Below are positions 1-6,721 of a stretch of 15,936 nucleotides of DNA, one piece after another. The translations under genes and the position numbers were made by a program. Under the pieces are notes generated by a model. It saw nothing but the letters and a program-made list of their open reading frames with translations, made no database searches and was not told the origin of the DNA. Position 1 is the stretch's first letter; each line of letters starts with the position of its first letter. Source of the stretch: Acidobacteriaceae bacterium (GTDB lineage: Bacteria > Acidobacteriota > Terriglobia > Terriglobales > Acidobacteriaceae); contig PMCH01000214.1 in assembly GCA_003154055.1 (NCBI GenBank), positions 1 through 15,936 on the forward strand, written 5' to 3'.

Positions 1-252
1 GATTCCTTCCGCGCTCACCATCTTTAGAATCAACAACGTAGGACCTCTACCCTCTGCTTTGTAGCCCTCGGAGCGCATTTCGTATCCCAGTTGGCGTCAC
101 TGTTTTCAGTAGCCTACAGCCATTTCTGCGACCTCCTGACGCACAGTCAGTTGCTCTGTATGCTGGTGCACTTAACTGGCTTCGCTCCAGCGGGATGGAC
201 GCACAGCAAAAAGCGACTGTGTCCATTTTGTGTCCTCTTTACCTCTTCAAAT
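1..252. other. Left-edge non-coding stretch
   Basis: This stretch lies downstream of the minus-strand protease stop codon. Both strands have only short or unconvincing open frames, and the frame that opens at 91 runs antisense through the protease. A weak imperfect dyad at 197-224 (GGAC/GTCC plus ACAG/CTGT with a 2-nt bulge) lacks a T-tract on the side where the protease transcript would end. I see no RNA gene, repeat or clear terminator. Confidence 0.5.
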
Positions 253-1866
253 CTAGTAAAGGGAAACACGAGGGCGACCAGCCTCTGGAACTGCGAGGGT
301 ACTATTCAGGCCTCCGACACCGTCATGTGCTTTGTGCGGATTGTCCGGGTCATCGAGCCAGCGTTTGCCGTCGAGCAAGAACTTGTAGGCGTGTTGCCCG
401 ACCGGGAGGTGCACAGGTTGAGTTCGCCAGAATCCCGGCTCGATGGACCTAGCTGCGATCCCTGGCGAACGCCAACCATCCCAGTTTCCCAGAACTTGCA
501 CGCTCGTTGCGGCATGGTCATGCAGCGAAAACGTGATTCCTTCGGCCGACAGACATGGCGAAACTTGCAGCCCAGCGGAGCGGCTATGTCTCTCTGCCAA
601 GGCACGTGCCACCGCCTGCCCAGGACTCAGCGCTCCTGCGCCTTGACGTTCGCGATCTGCACCGGGAACGGGGTGAGCAGTTTCCTTCAACACATCCCGG
701 ACCAGAAATGGCGAAAGCGCGGGATTAGCTTCGAGCATGCACGCAATCGCACTGGAGACAATCGGCGCTGCAAAACTGGTTCCCTCTACATGTTGATAGT
801 GCGGAGTGATTAGTTTCAATTCTGCGATGCGCTGGTGGGCGCTTGGGTCCTTCTGCTCGCGACGGACAAACAGTTCTTGTGCCTCATGGGCGACCGAGGT
901 ATAGGGAAGCACGGGCGCCGCCACCCAGATGCTTGGCGCCACCAGGTCGGGTTTAGGCACGTCATTGCTGGCGGTACCGTAGTTGCTGTGCCAGAGAGTA
1001 ATTTCCTCATGGCTGAAAGTGTTCTGGTCGTCAATTCCGCCCACCGTTAGGGCCAGAGGAGCGGTCGCTGGTGGTAACAGGCTCCGTTGTCCGTCGTTGC
1101 CCGCAGCCGCCACCACACTGATGCCCGCCTCCACCAATGCAGACACCGCTTCGTCCACGGCGTTTCCGTCCAATGGCGAAACTGGGTCTCCGCTTACCGA
1201 GAGGCTGACGATCCGGACTCCGAGCTCGGAACCGTGTTTCAGAATCCAGGTCAGCGCTCGGTGAATGCTGGTGCTGGAGATGTGTCCGTCGGAATCACGT
1301 ACCTGAATGAGTACCAACTCGGCTGCATGGGCCAGTCCAGAGTAAAGGCCGTGACTCAGAAGGCCATTGCCGGCGGCCACTGTGCTTGTCATCGTGCCGT
1401 GCCACTGCCAATCGCGCGCACCGTCCCAATCGGGCCAGTGCGGCGCTTCCTCCGGCTCAAAGTGGAATACAGACACAGGATCATGGGTGGCGTCAGCCCA
1501 AACACGAATGCGATTTCGCGGCTGTACCAGATCGGGATGCGGATAAAAGCCAGCGTCCACAAGAGCGATGGTGATGCCCTTGCCGGAGAATCGGGGATCG
1601 GCGTGCAGGCGGAGGCGGGTGGGCAGAACTCCGAAGGCGGCCTCTGCATCCAGCGGCCATGCCGTCTGGATTGCCTCATGCAGGGCCGCGTCTCCTTTGG
1701 CCAGTAAAGTTTGCAGGAGGTTCTGCTGAACGCAAGCTGGACACGCGCCGTCCTCGCGATCCCAATAGGGATACCACTTAGCTTCGGCCAGCAGGGCCTT
1801 GCTCACGGAATTCCCGCACACACAGCATAGTCCGAGCGTGTTCGTTGACTGAGGTTGTGCGGCCAT
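253..1866 (-). CDS. S8 subtilisin-family serine protease with C-terminal glycogen-binding (CBM48) domain
   Basis: 537 aa. The subtilase triad is intact: Asp104 (ALVDAGF), His156 (WHGTMTSTVAAG) and Ser364 (EGTSFAAP), with the oxyanion Asn257 in AAAGNDG. Residues 14-17 and 42-45 are two CxxC pairs 24 residues apart, which suggests a small zinc ribbon. After the protease domain (about 95-425), residues about 440-525 read as an AMPK-beta/CBM48 module: LGNWDGW at 459-465 and YKFLLDG followed by DDPDNP. These match the family's aromatic and YKF-DG signatures for binding alpha-1,4-glucan. No signal peptide or propeptide is evident, so a cytoplasmic site is likely, although S8 enzymes are usually exported. 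It is divergent from the SDR gene. No strong Shine-Dalgarno precedes the ATG. The inference is a protease that docks on glycogen; its targets are unknown. Confidence 0.9.
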   Translation of the reverse strand: MAAQPQSTNTLGLCCVCGNSVSKALLAEAKWYPYWDREDGACPACVQQNLLQTLLAKGDAALHEAIQTAWPLDAEAAFGVLPTRLRLHADPRFSGKGITIALVDAGFYPHPDLVQPRNRIRVWADATHDPVSVFHFEPEEAPHWPDWDGARDWQWHGTMTSTVAAGNGLLSHGLYSGLAHAAELVLIQVRDSDGHISSTSIHRALTWILKHGSELGVRIVSLSVSGDPVSPLDGNAVDEAVSALVEAGISVVAAAGNDGQRSLLPPATAPLALTVGGIDDQNTFSHEEITLWHSNYGTASNDVPKPDLVAPSIWVAAPVLPYTSVAHEAQELFVRREQKDPSAHQRIAELKLITPHYQHVEGTSFAAPIVSSAIACMLEANPALSPFLVRDVLKETAHPVPGADRERQGAGALSPGQAVARALAERHSRSAGLQVSPCLSAEGITFSLHDHAATSVQVLGNWDGWRSPGIAARSIEPGFWRTQPVHLPVGQHAYKFLLDGKRWLDDPDNPHKAHDGVGGLNSTLAVPEAGRPRVSLY

Positions 1867-1982
1867 CGTCCGATGAGATGCCGGTCGCGAAGGATCGTTA
1901 CGTCGTGGGCAGCGATAGTTTCCAGGTCAACGTAACGTTTTGTGGGCAACGGAATCTGATGGCCATGAGATCGGAGCACGAG
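1867..1982. promoter_or_regulatory. Divergent promoter region with paired palindromic sites
   Basis: This 116-nt gap separates the protease start (minus) from the SDR start (plus). It contains AACGTAACGTT at 1929-1939, a perfect 5+1+5 palindrome. An inverted, 9-of-11 related copy lies at 1894-1904 (ATCGTTACGTC), and the two centres are 35 bp apart. The shared core gives an exact 8-nt inverted repeat, CGTTACGT at 1896-1903 and ACGTAACG at 1930-1937. This arrangement is what a dimeric regulator of a divergent pair could use. No clear sigma-70 boxes were found, so the regulatory role is inferred. Confidence 0.4.
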
Positions 1983-2672
1983 ATGAAGGGCAAGGTTGTA
2001 CTCGTAACCGGGGCCAACGGTGGCTTGGGGACCTATGTGACGCAGGCGTTTCTTGACGCTGGAGCAACAGTCATTGGCACCTCGCGGAAAATACAGCAGT
2101 CTGATTTCAACAACACAAACTTTAATGCGTTACCAGCAGAGATTTCGACTCGCGAGGGTGCCCAAACCCTCGTAGATCAGGTCGTGGCGCGTTTCGGGAA
2201 GCTCGATGCTTTGGCGCACACAGTCGGTGGTTTCGCCGGCGGGCAATCGATAGCGGAGACTGACGACGCAACTTTCCAACGTATGTTTGATCTCAATCTG
2301 AATTGCGTATTTCACATTCTCCGGGCGGCAGTGCCGCCTCTGCGAAAGACGGGCAACGGTCGCATCATTGCGATTGGAAGCCGGGCCGCGCTGGAACCTG
2401 GCGTAGGCGTGGGAGCATATAGCGCTTCGAAGGCTGCCATGGTCTGTCTAATCAGAACTGTGGCGCTCGAAAACAAAGACGCGGGACTGACTGCAAACGC
2501 GATTTTGCCTGGCACGATGGATACCCCAGCTAACCGCAAAGCGATTCCGAATGCGGATGTCAGCAAGTGGGTGCAGCCAGCAACGGTCGCGGAGTTGGTG
2601 GTCTGGCTCGCCGGCGAAACTGGCAAAGACGTCAACGGATCAGTGATCCCGGTCTACGGTAAAGATGCTTGA
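1983..2672 (+). CDS. SDR-family NAD(P)-dependent oxidoreductase
   Basis: 229 aa, the usual length for a classical short-chain dehydrogenase/reductase. The Rossmann cofactor motif TGANGGLG is at residues 9-16. The catalytic set is Asn105, Ser133 (IIAIGSRAA) and Tyr146-x3-Lys150 (YSASK). The usual NNAG motif after beta-4 is replaced by HTVGG, a common variation. The C-terminal PGTMDTP segment is the substrate/cofactor loop. The substrate cannot be read from sequence. The start at 1983 was chosen because GGAG at 1973-1976 lies 6 nt upstream and the Rossmann strand begins right after it. Upstream in-frame ATGs at 1845, 1959 and 1965 would add residues before the fold, and 1845 lies inside the divergent protease gene. 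The stop overlaps the next gene by 8 nt, so it probably heads the redox operon. Confidence 0.88.
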   Translation: MKGKVVLVTGANGGLGTYVTQAFLDAGATVIGTSRKIQQSDFNNTNFNALPAEISTREGAQTLVDQVVARFGKLDALAHTVGGFAGGQSIAETDDATFQRMFDLNLNCVFHILRAAVPPLRKTGNGRIIAIGSRAALEPGVGVGAYSASKAAMVCLIRTVALENKDAGLTANAILPGTMDTPANRKAIPNADVSKWVQPATVAELVVWLAGETGKDVNGSVIPVYGKDA

Positions 2673-2922
2673 GACCTGGGCCAAAGCGATTGTTTACGCC
2701 CTGACGGTATACGCCAGTCTGGGATTGGTTTTTGCGGTGCCGTTCGTGTGGTCAGGAGTTCAGCGCTTGGATTCCGAAGCTCAGGGATCAGGCGTTGGCT
2801 TTCGACTGCTGATTCTCCCTGGCGTCGCCGCGTTCTGGCCGATGTTCCTTTACCGCTGGAGGCGACGGATCGCTGAGCCTCCGATAGAAACGAACCCGCA
2901 CCGGTTGTCGAGCAAGCCATGA
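2665..2922 (+). CDS. Small two-helix membrane protein, unknown function
   Basis: 85 aa. Two hydrophobic segments are visible, at about residues 6-29 and 45-64. They are followed by a basic stretch (YRWRRR, 63-68), which by the positive-inside rule puts the C-terminal tail in the cytoplasm. There are no Cys or obvious cofactor ligands; the one His (79) is in the tail. I do not recognise the family. The start overlaps the SDR stop by 8 nt and the stop overlaps the next start as ATGA, so it is translated as part of the heme/Rieske operon. It could be an assembly or structural subunit of that membrane complex, an inference from context only. Confidence 0.72.
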   Translation: MLETWAKAIVYALTVYASLGLVFAVPFVWSGVQRLDSEAQGSGVGFRLLILPGVAAFWPMFLYRWRRRIAEPPIETNPHRLSSKP

Positions 2923-3383
2923 TTCAGCCACTCAGAGCCGTCCATCGCCGCGCATTCGTCGCTCTCGCGCTGGTGTTACCTGCGATCCTGTTGATCGGGC
3001 TCGGAGCGCGGCGCCCCCGCCTCGGCCCAAGTGCTCACGCCACCGATGTGCAGGACACCAGGAACATGGTGAGAGAGTCGAGCACTCTGTGGCAGAAGCA
3101 TTCGATTCAGTCAAGGTTCTATCGCAAACCAGACCGTCCGCTTGACACGTATGTCGTTCTGCTGCCGGCGGAAGATTTGAACGAGCCGGACTTGCTGCTT
3201 TATTGGGCTACCAACGCACCGCAGGGAAACATTCTGCCAGGTGAGGCGCGACTAGTGGGCGCCTTTACCACGGGCAAGGCCTTTCTTCTTCCGTTGAATG
3301 GGCAAGGCGCTGGCCATCTGGTCTTGTTCAGCCCAGCTCATCAGACTGTGTTTGACGCTGCCCGAATGGAGAAGTTGCCATGA
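2919..3383 (+). CDS. Membrane-anchored protein with extracytoplasmic domain, unknown function
   Basis: 154 aa. After a basic N-terminus (HRR at 9-11), residues about 11-29 form one hydrophobic segment, either an uncleaved signal anchor or a signal peptide. The remaining 120 residues are soluble and should face the periplasm. The segment 76-145 (DTYVVLLPAEDL, LLLYWATNAP, GHLVLFSP) looks like a small beta-rich domain. It has no Cys, so it is not itself a metal or thioether-heme carrier. I do not recognise the family. Both junctions are ATGA overlaps (2919-2922 and 3380-3383), linking its synthesis to the two-helix protein before it and the Rieske/heme protein after it. A subunit or accessory of that reductase is plausible. 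Confidence 0.72.
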   Translation: MIQPLRAVHRRAFVALALVLPAILLIGLGARRPRLGPSAHATDVQDTRNMVRESSTLWQKHSIQSRFYRKPDRPLDTYVVLLPAEDLNEPDLLLYWATNAPQGNILPGEARLVGAFTTGKAFLLPLNGQGAGHLVLFSPAHQTVFDAARMEKLP

Positions 3384-4435
3384 GCATTCAATATGGCGCA
3401 ATCGGTTGGAACCGCCAGAAGAAGGTGTACGACGTCACCCTTCTGTCGTTGCTGGCGCTGTATCTCGGAACGTTCGTTGGTGTTGGCGCTTGGCGCAATC
3501 CAAGCGCGACGGTCGAGACGCTACTGATCCGCGCGCTTGGAACCGCTGCATTCTTGCTGCTGAACGTGGTGCTGTGCATCGGCCCTCTGAGTCGATTGGA
3601 TCGTCGTTTTCTTCCACTGCTCTATAACCGCCGGCATCTGGGCGTCACGACGTTTCTGTTGGGTTTGGCACATGGAGGGTTTGCGCTGTTCCAGTTTCAC
3701 GCCTTGGGGAATGTGAATCCTCTCGTCAGTCTGTTCACCAGTAACCCCCGGTATGGCAGCGTTGGCAACTTTCCCTTTCAGGCCCTTGGTTTCTTCGCAT
3801 TGGTCATCCTGTTTCTAATGGCTGCTACCAGCCATGATTTCTGGTTGCGGAATCTGTCCGCACCGATGTGGAAACGGCTGCACATGCTGGTGTATGTGGC
3901 TTACGCGCTGCTGGTCACGCACGTGACTCTCGGGGCGCTGCAGTCAGAGACGAGTCCCGTGCTGGCCTCTGCACTCATCATGGGAGTGGCCATTGTGCTT
4001 TCGCTTCATCTCGCGGCGGCGTTTCGTGAGAAGCAAATCGACCGCGCGAGACTTCAAGCGGTCGACGAAGGTTTCGTCGAGGTCTGCAAAGTGGATCGTA
4101 TAGCCGAAAAATGCGCGACCATCGTGTCTCTCTCCGGGGAGCGCGTGGCGGTCTTTCGCTACGATGGCAAGGTCTCTGCGATCTCAAATGCTTGCCAACA
4201 TCAGAATGGACCGTTAGGAGAAGGACGCATCATCGAGGGCTGCGTTACCTGCCCGTGGCATGGCTACCAGTATCAGCCAGAGTCTGGGGCGGCTCCGCCG
4301 CCGTTCAAGGAAAAGATCCCGACCTTCCGTATCAAGGTTGTCGAAGGATCTGTCTTCGTACATCCGCGTCCCAACCCACCCGGAACCCCTGTAAAACCTG
4401 CCCAAGTTAATCCCAGGGAGCCACAACCGCGATGA
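3380..4435 (+). CDS. Ferric-reductase-like transmembrane heme protein fused to a Rieske 2Fe-2S domain
   Basis: 351 aa. The N-terminal half has about six hydrophobic helices (roughly 16-36, 46-68, 84-108, 133-150, 168-187, 194-215). His98, His168 and His181 lie in helices as expected for heme b ligation in the ferric reductase/cytochrome b558 superfamily. The C-terminal half is a Rieske domain: Cys272-x-His274, then Cys291-x2-His294 (CPWH), the two Cys and two His that hold a [2Fe-2S] cluster. The tail (330-351) is Pro-rich. Electrons probably pass between a soluble donor, the cluster and membrane heme; direction and partner are unknown. In family members such as MsrQ and NOX the heme module pairs with flavin domains, so a Rieske partner is less usual. 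ATGA overlaps join it to genes on both sides. Confidence 0.88.
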   Translation: MSIQYGAIGWNRQKKVYDVTLLSLLALYLGTFVGVGAWRNPSATVETLLIRALGTAAFLLLNVVLCIGPLSRLDRRFLPLLYNRRHLGVTTFLLGLAHGGFALFQFHALGNVNPLVSLFTSNPRYGSVGNFPFQALGFFALVILFLMAATSHDFWLRNLSAPMWKRLHMLVYVAYALLVTHVTLGALQSETSPVLASALIMGVAIVLSLHLAAAFREKQIDRARLQAVDEGFVEVCKVDRIAEKCATIVSLSGERVAVFRYDGKVSAISNACQHQNGPLGEGRIIEGCVTCPWHGYQYQPESGAAPPPFKEKIPTFRIKVVEGSVFVHPRPNPPGTPVKPAQVNPREPQPR

Positions 4436-5220
4436 ACGACTTCTACGTAGGTTATCTGCCGAAGGCGCCCACCGCACTGGCTCGTTTTGTGCGAAAGGTC
4501 ACTATTGTGCTCGGCCTGCTTGCGGTGACCGCGGCTCTGGTGTTCGTTGTTGGACAAATGCCGTTTGCTAATTCCGTGTTCGAATACGGGAAGCTGCGTA
4601 GCTTTGAGGGAGTTGTCGTGACCCGGCCTTTCCCAACGCTGTTGGTCGCGCGTCCGGGAGAAATCGGCCAACAAGACAAATATTCGCGCTATCTGCTGGT
4701 CGCGCCCGGAAAGCATGGAGCTGACGACCTCGTGGCCACGTTCGATGGCAAGCAGGTCCGTCTTCAGGGCCAGCTGATCTATCGTGAGGGCGGAACAATG
4801 GTGGAGATGACACCCGGCTCCATCGCTGTGATCGACACTGCGCCCGCAGTTCAAGCGACGACTCGCGATCTGGGAACTGTGACGCTCACCGGCGAAATCG
4901 TAGACAGCAAGTGCTACCTGGGCGTGATGAATCCGGGGCAAGGAAAGGTCCACCGTGACTGCGCAGCGCGCTGTCTGAGCGGAGGAATTCCGCCGATCTT
5001 TGTTACGAGCGACGGGCATGAACAACTGCTGCTGGTCGGCATGGATGGACGTGCCCTTGGACGCGACGCGCTGGGCGAATTCATTGCGGAACCGATCCAG
5101 ATTCAGGGAGAACTGTTAGAGTCAGGCTCAACGCAGTTGTTGAAGGTAGATCCTGGCACATTCCGCCACACGCCGGACGGATTGCGAGCAGCATCAAAAG
5201 GCTCTACGTTCCTGCCATGA
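4432..5220 (+). CDS. Membrane-anchored protein with C-terminal Cys/His motif, unknown function
   Basis: 262 aa. One transmembrane segment lies at about residues 22-43, after a short N-terminal tail. Residues about 55-135 form a beta-rich region (VRLQGQLIYREG, MVEMTPGSIAV). A second domain, about 150-240, carries VDSKCYLGV then HRDCAARC, giving Cys161-x12-His174-x2-Cys177-x3-Cys181. This resembles a metal or redox site, and I recall similar segments in other acidobacterial proteins of unknown function. Both domains have an OB-like pattern of GEI/GEL beta strands. It overlaps the Rieske/heme gene by ATGA and is the last gene of the coupled set. It may be a partner that docks or exchanges electrons with the Rieske protein; this is an inference. 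Confidence 0.78.
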   Translation: MNDFYVGYLPKAPTALARFVRKVTIVLGLLAVTAALVFVVGQMPFANSVFEYGKLRSFEGVVVTRPFPTLLVARPGEIGQQDKYSRYLLVAPGKHGADDLVATFDGKQVRLQGQLIYREGGTMVEMTPGSIAVIDTAPAVQATTRDLGTVTLTGEIVDSKCYLGVMNPGQGKVHRDCAARCLSGGIPPIFVTSDGHEQLLLVGMDGRALGRDALGEFIAEPIQIQGELLESGSTQLLKVDPGTFRHTPDGLRAASKGSTFLP

Positions 5221-5266
5221 ACAATCTCGCGAGGGTCAACGCCTAAGAAAAGGAAGTGTAGGACGT

Positions 5267-5641
5267 ATGCACAATCAATCGGACCCGCTGGCTGTAGAGC
5301 AGCAGTTCTTCCGCTCACTCATCGGTAGTGACTCAGAGGCATTGGATCGAATTCTTGGAGACGACTTTCTGCTGATCGATGTTATGACCGGATCGGAGAT
5401 CAAGAAGCCGGACCTGCTCGCGGTACTGGGATCAGGTCAGCTCAAATTCGAGGCTATTCAGCCTGTGGAATCTCGGCTTCGCCTCTATGGGATTACGGCC
5501 GTGATTACCGGCCGCACTCAAATGAGCGGACGATTCGGTGAAACGCCTTTCACTGCCAGCAGTCGCTACACTCATGTGTTTGTCAAAGAGGAGAGTCAGT
5601 GGCGTCTCGTATCCGCACAGGGAACGCCGATCGTGAACTGA
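5267..5641 (+). CDS. NTF2-like / DUF4440-type protein
   Basis: 124 aa. The pattern fits the nuclear transport factor 2 (SnoaL/DUF4440) cone fold: an N-terminal helix (PLAVEQQFFRSLIGSDSEAL), the LDRILGDDFLLID strand region, an alpha segment around KKPDLLAVL, then strands ending YTHVFVKEESQWRLVSAQGTP. The closing W-R-L-V-S-x-Q segment is a hallmark of DUF4440 proteins. The family includes small-molecule-binding proteins and a few enzymes, so no reaction can be assigned. It starts 46 nt after the redox operon with AGGA close to the ATG, and may be co-transcribed with it. It ends 16 nt from the stop of the convergent acyltransferase gene. Confidence 0.85.
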   Translation: MHNQSDPLAVEQQFFRSLIGSDSEALDRILGDDFLLIDVMTGSEIKKPDLLAVLGSGQLKFEAIQPVESRLRLYGITAVITGRTQMSGRFGETPFTASSRYTHVFVKEESQWRLVSAQGTPIVN

Positions 5642-5657
5642 CGGGATCGTCGGATCG

Positions 5658-6473
5658 TCAATTCTTCATAAAACGCGCATAGACGCGGGGATGCAAAGCT
5701 TCGAGATCCATCAGCGTGAGGAAATCAATTGTCTTGAATTCGTGATCGATAGCAGGTGGCCCGCAGATCTTTGCCCCCACCGCCAAGTACGCACGCAACA
5801 ATTTCGGGATCTTGTCACTGGCATTTTCAGGTGACCTCAGGGGCATTGCGAACGTTGGCTGCGGTGTGGTTCGCAGCTCTGGGTCCACCAAGTGCTCCCG
5901 CACCGCGTCATAGACCGCTGTACCATGCGCCGGGTCTTGCGAAGTCAACGAAGAACAACCGATCAGATACCGACCGCCATGGTGGATAGCATATTGGGCA
6001 ATTCCACGCCACAGCAGGTAGAGGACTTCGGAGGAGCGATGATCGCGGTGCACACAGGCACGTCCCAGTTCGATCACGGAGTTGCCCAGCTGCTTGTAGG
6101 GTGAGAAATCGAATTCACGCTCGCTATAAAAGCCTGCGTTTGCTGAAGCCGTCGCGCCCGTCTGTAACCGATAGGTTCCAACAATCTTGTCCGTACCCAC
6201 GTGCTCCACAATCAGGTGGTCACAGATGCCGTCGAACTCATCGGTGTCTTGCCCGTTCGCGTAGGCGGCCTCCAACCCTTCGTTCAACTCCAGGTTGAAA
6301 ACCAGAAACCGCAAGCGGAACGCTGCTATGCGGTCTGCCTCGGACGACGCCAGCCGGAGGTGGTACGGGCCGTGCTGGAGATCTAGTGACCAACCAATTT
6401 CGGTTTCTTGGGATTGGACGGACCGGAGCAATGGCAACGTGGTGATGGGAGTCTGTAAGGGTGTTGCGCTCAT
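5658..6473 (-). CDS. GNAT-fold N-acyltransferase, OlsB / acetyltransf_5 type
   Basis: 271 aa. The sequence follows the family of ornithine-lipid OlsB, FeeM-type N-acyl amino acid synthases and autoinducer synthases. It has an N-terminal AAFRLRFLVF segment (50-59), DEFDGICDHLIV (78-89), GTYRL (99-103), a central ELGRACVHRDHR (135-146) and a late GCSSLTSQDPAHG (172-184). The C-terminal PKLLRAYLAVGAKICGPPA to DFLTLMDL part resembles the OlsB tail. Such enzymes transfer a fatty acyl chain, often from acyl-ACP, to an amino acid amine. Ornithine is a possible acceptor but not proven, and no OlsA-like partner is adjacent. The start at 6473 has GGGGGAG (plus-strand 6482-6488) 8 nt upstream. A longer frame to 6617 lacks this support. 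Confidence 0.82.
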   Translation of the reverse strand: MSATPLQTPITTLPLLRSVQSQETEIGWSLDLQHGPYHLRLASSEADRIAAFRLRFLVFNLELNEGLEAAYANGQDTDEFDGICDHLIVEHVGTDKIVGTYRLQTGATASANAGFYSEREFDFSPYKQLGNSVIELGRACVHRDHRSSEVLYLLWRGIAQYAIHHGGRYLIGCSSLTSQDPAHGTAVYDAVREHLVDPELRTTPQPTFAMPLRSPENASDKIPKLLRAYLAVGAKICGPPAIDHEFKTIDFLTLMDLEALHPRVYARFMKN

Positions 6474-6721
6474 GATGTCCGCTCCCCCATTTCGCCCCAG
6501 TCGAAGACTGACGACAGCAAGCAGAAAGCGCGACCAGTCGATTCCACCCGCGAACTTAACGTGGGATGCGCGACGGTTCGAAAGGTGACACAGAGGTACG
6601 GAGCTACATTCCTTCAAGAATCTGACTGATTCATGTCACTTCTGCGCGCTTGGTGAGTCTTACGCCTATATATGAATTTCACTGCCGGAATGCGAAGGGA
6701 TCAGAAAGTAAAGGAGCGCCC
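6474..6721. promoter_or_regulatory. Divergent intergenic region between acyltransferase and DoxX-like operon
   Basis: This is 248 nt with no convincing gene; the frames crossing it are 5' extensions without ribosome-binding support. It must hold promoters for both flanking units. The only AT-rich core is TATATAT at 6667-6673, 49 nt before the DoxX-like start, with no good -35 box at normal spacing. An imperfect dyad, TGAC-TGA...TCA-t-GTCA at 6623-6638, is a possible operator. AAGGAG at 6711-6716 is the DoxX-like gene's ribosome-binding site. Confidence 0.35.

Noticed and set aside
197..224. Imperfect hairpin as terminator of the protease gene
   Set aside because: The stem has a 2-nt bulge and a 10-nt loop, and no T-tract follows on the minus strand.
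1087..1707. Long plus-strand open frame of 206 codons opposite the protease gene
   Set aside because: It lies fully antisense to the protease, has no ribosome-binding site and no recognisable motif, and arises from the GC-rich codon pattern of the real gene.
1845..1982. Upstream extension of the SDR frame with ATGs at 1845, 1959 and 1965
   Set aside because: The Rossmann fold starts right after 1983, which has GGAG 6 nt upstream; 1845 would overlap the divergent protease start.
6667..6673. TATATAT as a firm -10 promoter box
   Set aside because: No acceptable -35 element at 16-18 nt spacing; kept only as a note on the intergenic region.
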